Positions 59,816-64,000 of a DNA stretch of 64,000 nucleotides are shown in pieces. The notes beneath the pieces were generated by a model that ran no database searches, was not told the origin of the DNA, and worked only from the letters and a program-made list of their open reading frames with translations. The stretch is from Numida meleagris. Its lineage: Eukaryota; Chordata; Aves; Galliformes; Numididae. The stretch spans positions 49,349,620-49,413,619 of the forward strand of contig NC_034411.1 of the NCBI RefSeq assembly GCF_002078875.1, read 5' to 3'. Made by a program: the position numbers and the translations under genes. Within the stretch, counting starts at the first letter, position 1. Each line of letters starts with the position of its first letter.

Positions 59816-62800
59816 ATCTGAAATTGGTTTAAAGCAACTATACCTGCTGCATCCTATCCTTAAAGTAACACATCCAAGTCCTTGTACACGTGATGAAGTA
59901 CCTTCATGTTGTCTCTGTTTTGCAAATGGAACAGGTATCCCAGTGAGGCTGCTGCTTACATGTCTAGAGAAATAAACAACCAAACACTTCTTAAAGATTA
60001 ATTTCTAAGATAATCCATACAGAAGTTAGAAAATGTCAAATTATGCAGCCTGTTAAATTTTATGTCAATGTATTATGGCGCTGTGTTTAATGTCATGCTG
60101 TCACATCTCATATTATTCCAAGGAAACCCATCTTGCCTACTGACTAACACTGGCATACTTTCAGATAGTCAGAGAGCTATGTTTTTTTGCTGCAGCAGCA
60201 TAGGGAATTTATCAAATTTTTCAAATGGCTGACTACCAATTTAACAGGATTTAATTGACCCTAAACAAAGAGAAGGACAGTCCCTATGCCTAAAAGGCTG
60301 TGTCATTTCTGTAAGTCTTCTTTTAATATGAGTTCCCTCAAGTATCACAGTAACTGTTTCCTGAATGTTGAGCCAAAAGTTTCATACTTCTGCTTACAGC
60401 AGAATTTAAGGGGGTACTAGAACAAAGGCTTTAAACTATTATCTCATCGGACTGATGTGAGGTTCAGATAGAAGTAACAGTATCTAATATAATGATTTCC
60501 TTAAGCTCAAAGGCAGAACTGTCCTACACACAACAGTTCTACTTTAAACATAGTGTTCATAGGATCAGATACAATTAGTGGAACACATTAACTCGTATGG
60601 ATAAAGGGTCTATATAGCCTTACATAAGACTAACCCAGAATGAGAATATATAAATAGTAACAATAGAATGACACATAGATGAAAAAGAATGCAGGAAGCA
60701 GAAGAAATGGTGGGATGTGAAGCATGTGTAAAGATTTTCATTACAAAGCGCTACTCAGCTTTTTAGGGTTTATTTCTTTATACTGGGATGCTATATTTGA
60801 TCTTCTACCCCTGTTCCTGGTTAGTGTGTGGTATGGAGAAAACATGTCGAAGAGCACGTTTTTCTCTGATATGCTGTCTGATTAGACTCCCATGTACTGG
60901 TCTCTTAGTAGCAGACACTCCTCAAAATAACTCAGACTTTGAATGGATAGAAGCTTAAAGACAACCTATATAATTTTATTCATCTAAGTACAAATATGGT
61001 AATGAACTTCAATCTTCTAATACCCAGACATTTTAAAAATCAGAAAAACAAAAATACAACACATTTTATCTTATTATTTCAAGCAGACAGAGGTTTCATT
61101 TGAACTCTTATTCATGTACAAAGAAATCCTCTGGAGCAGCTATCTGTTCCTTACCATTAAACAAACCTGTATATTAGAAGCAAAGGTCATCACTCTTCAT
61201 CATCTGACAGTCCCTTACTGTAACACAGTGCAAGTAAAAAGACGAGATAACCCCTGATATCTTTGAGTTCATCAAAGTGCTAGAAACCAAGAAATCAGAC
61301 CAGATCCCTGCCTTATCTCAGCAACATGCCTGCTTAGCTAGCCAGGAGACAAAGGTAACCTGATCAACAGGTAGATTTTTGATGAAGAATTTAGATGAGC
61401 TGGTGAAAATCTCAGCTGATAAAAGACTCAAGTAGAGTTTTCTTCAGGAAAGGCTAAGTTTTCCTGATCTTCCTGTTAAGGCATTTATATATCTTTATAT
61501 ATTTGCATTGAACTGGTCAGGTAGAATATGGGATTTTTGTTTCCAATCAGAGCATAAGGCATTATCTGGTGCCAAAAGCTTGATGGGATTCTTAATTGCT
61601 CTACTATTGCATGGCAAAATCTGCAGTAAATTTTTGCAATTAGACTGACAATGTAAGCGTAGCTTGCCTACTCTTAGTCATCTCTTGAAAAAGAAATTGC
61701 TGCATCTCGTGTGGTTACCTTGGCAATCCACAATTTAATTTATTTTTTGAACACAAGTTTGCCGCAGGAGTGCGTGTTGTGTGCTACATTCCAATGGCTC
61801 CAATAGACCACTAGCAGAAGTTACATTGTCACTGAGGCAGAGTAGACAATGCATATGTAAAACAATATGTAAATGTCCTTAACATTCAGCAAAGTGATTT
61901 ATAAAAGTTACAATGATTTGCATGCATTTCCTTGATGCTTTTTAGATTCCTACTGTCCCTGTATCTTTTTTTTTTCCAACAATAATCATTCTACATCAAA
62001 TCTCATATAATTAAACTGAACAGTGACACTTTCCTTGATATGAGTAACTGTTCATATGCTGCCCCTGTGTAATGAGTCATCATAAACAAAATGATGTGAA
62101 GTTAGCACAGCTGGTATTTGGGGTTGGATCCTGGCTAAATAAGGTCAGCATAGAAAAACACTACACGAATTATGATGTTTCAGTTCTCAAAGCATCCTCT
62201 ATTAGGAAAGAGATTCTCCACTGCAACTTTGATCATCTTTTATCTCCCTCTTATAGATGAAATTAGTGGTGGCTGGGCACTCCTCAAATCTAAAACATTT
62301 CATCTGCTTATCTAATTGACATATGGATTTTCGCCAGGTTTGTGGATTTGACTGTGAAACTAATTGCTGCTTTTCTTCAGCTACTGTAGTTATTAAAAAA
62401 AAAAAAATCAGTTCTGTACAATAAATTAACAAAATGTAAAAAATGTAATAGGCAAAAAGAAACAAAAGATTTTGTACTATGGAAATATTATTTTAGATTA
62501 TCTGCAAATGTCAGAGTTGCAAACTATGTTGTGTATTGATAACATAATATCTGAAGGAGATAGGGAAATAATTGCAATTGAATACATTAGAAGGATATTT
62601 TCTGAAGCTTAGACACAGAGAAACTTTACTTTCTACTTGAAAGAAAACAAAAAAACAACTCTGACCTGCAACACGGGCAACAGAAGCACAAAGCTAGTGA
62701 TGCGGTCAAGAAATCTATTTTTGCAGGCAGACATATTCTGCTTGTTAAGCACCAAGAAACATTTTCCCACATGAGTTCCATGGAGAACAGAATTCAGCAG

Positions 62801-63384
62801 GAAAGATGCCTTTAGGATTTTGTAGAGCATAAGTATGCTGAGTTAGTGGTATCTATGGCTTTCCAGGCAATGTTTATACAACAAAGAACACCTTAAAGAA
62901 TGATTTTAGAAAGTGTAAAAACCTCAACAATACCCACGATGTGAAACACATCAAACAGAAACGTTGTTCAGAAGGAAACTCAGGAAGAGAACTTCTGACC
63001 ATGACATGACTATGTAAAAAGCTGTGATGGAGTGAATAGGTGCAAATGTGAAAAACTGTCATCAGAAAATATATGAAGTATGATACAAGGGAAAGTCATT
63101 TGTCATAACACAGCATTCTCTTGAAGAATGGGAGACCGTGGATGCAAAGTACATCACTCTCCAGTAATACAGCCACTCAACTGTGAGGCTATTATTGAAC
63201 AACTTCAGTCCAGTAGGAAGAATGTGGTAAAATTTCAGACTGATTCAGAAAAGGAGCATGTTGCTCTCATGTTGCTACAGGAAGAATCAAGCATCACATG
63301 GAGTGGGACAAGAACATGAAAATGTCAAGGCTGATGACTGGGAAGGATTACATATCCTGGGTTTTACTGATGTCGTGAAGCCAT
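59816..63384. other. AT-rich non-coding stretch
   Basis: No gene or recognised element. Runs of 87 codons or fewer only. A short A run at about 62396-62407 is the only simple repeat of note. Confidence 0.5.
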
Positions 63385-64000
63385 ATATCCACAACCCTGC
63401 TGAAAAAGACTTGGGAGTACTGGTGAGTGGGAAGATGGATATGAGGCAGCAATGTCCCTTGCAGCCCAGAAAGCCAACAGTACCCTGGGCTGCTTCAAAA
63501 GAACCATGACCAGCAGGGTGAGGGAGGTGATCCTGCCCTTTGTACTGGTGAGATCTCACCTGGAGTACTGCGTCCAAATGTGGAGTCCTCAGTGCAGGAA
63601 AGACATGGACCCATTGGTTCATGTCCAGAGGAGGGCCACAAAAAAGATCCAAGGGATGGAACACCTCTCCTACAAGGATAAGCTGAGAGAGCTAGGGCTG
63701 TTCAGCATGGAGAGGAGAAGGTTCTGGGAAGACCTGATAATGGCCTTTCAGTATTAATAGGGGTCTGTAAGAAGGAAGGGGACAGACACTTTAGCAGGGT
63801 CTATGGTGATAGAACAAGGGGAAATCGTTTCAAACTAAAAGAGGGGAGATTTAGACTGGATATAAGGAAAAAGTTGTGGGATTTTTTTATGATAAGGGTG
63901 ATAAGGCATGGGAACAGATTGCCCAGAGATGTAGTAGAGGCCCTGTCCTTGGTGACACTCAAGGTCAGGCTGGACAGGGCTCTGAGCAATCTGATCTAGC
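63385..64000 (+). mobile_element. CR1 LINE, 5'-truncated and cut by the window end (plus strand)
   Basis: Homology begins near NPAEKDLGVLVSGKMDMRQQC. It continues AAQKANSTLGCFKRTMTSRVREVILPF, VRSHLEYCVQMWSPQ and [40 protein letters not shown] (63452-63757), then in shifted frames the DRTRGNR and RFRLDIRKK motifs. At the window edge it is in the 3' UTR (GGTCAGGCTGGACAGGGCTC). The tail lies beyond 64000. It is close in type to the copy at 13727-14517. Frameshifts and a TAA after the AFQY codons break the frame. Confidence 0.95.

Noticed and set aside
1..64000. CRISPR arrays, operons, phage or plasmid features
   Set aside because: The sequence is vertebrate nuclear DNA. No regularly spaced direct repeats or bacterial-type genes were seen.

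Overview
The window reads as non-coding vertebrate nuclear DNA from a bird, most likely a galliform such as chicken. The evidence is eleven or more fragments of CR1 (the dominant avian LINE, recognised by the C-terminal ORF2 protein and the ATTCTATG-type 3' tail), avian-type solo LTRs of endogenous retroviruses, and an internally deleted mariner whose ends and transposase remnant look like the chicken Galluhop/Mariner1 family. The background is AT-rich with many short stop-free runs. I found no host exon, tRNA, rRNA, CRISPR array or bacterial-type gene. The segment is best described as a gene desert or the inside of a large intron.

Layout. 0.7-6.0 kb: an old CR1 on the minus strand (about 725-1535), a second minus-strand CR1 piece (4955-5335) and a short plus-strand piece (5842-5965). 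11.1-14.5 kb: two plus-strand CR1 copies with recognisable 3' tails. 16.1-16.4 kb: LTR family copy A (minus). 24.0-24.24 kb: a minus-strand CR1 whose middle has been deleted. 28.09-28.64 kb: an old solo LTR with a decayed 5-bp target duplication. 31.1-32.65 kb: LTR family copy B (minus) followed by the best-preserved CR1 (F-like), which holds a 212-codon reading frame. 37.41-37.97 kb: a young-looking, CpG-rich solo LTR with a perfect 5-bp target duplication. 41.77-42.32 kb: the mariner deletion derivative flanked by TA. 53.65-56.31 kb: a cluster of CR1 copies, including one that joins the endonuclease end of ORF2 directly to its 3' end and a pair of CR1 tails in opposite orientation. 59.55-59.82 kb: LTR family copy C (plus). 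63.39-64.0 kb: a plus-strand CR1 that runs off the window.

The rest is unique-looking AT-rich sequence with scattered microsatellites, homopolymer runs and a few perfect inverted repeats. There is no gene system to describe. The interest lies in the insertion history (at least three LTR groups, one DNA transposon and many CR1s of different ages) and in the deletion-bearing copies. I saw no convincing undescribed biological system. Repeat names and class assignments are from memory of avian repeats and were not checked against a library.
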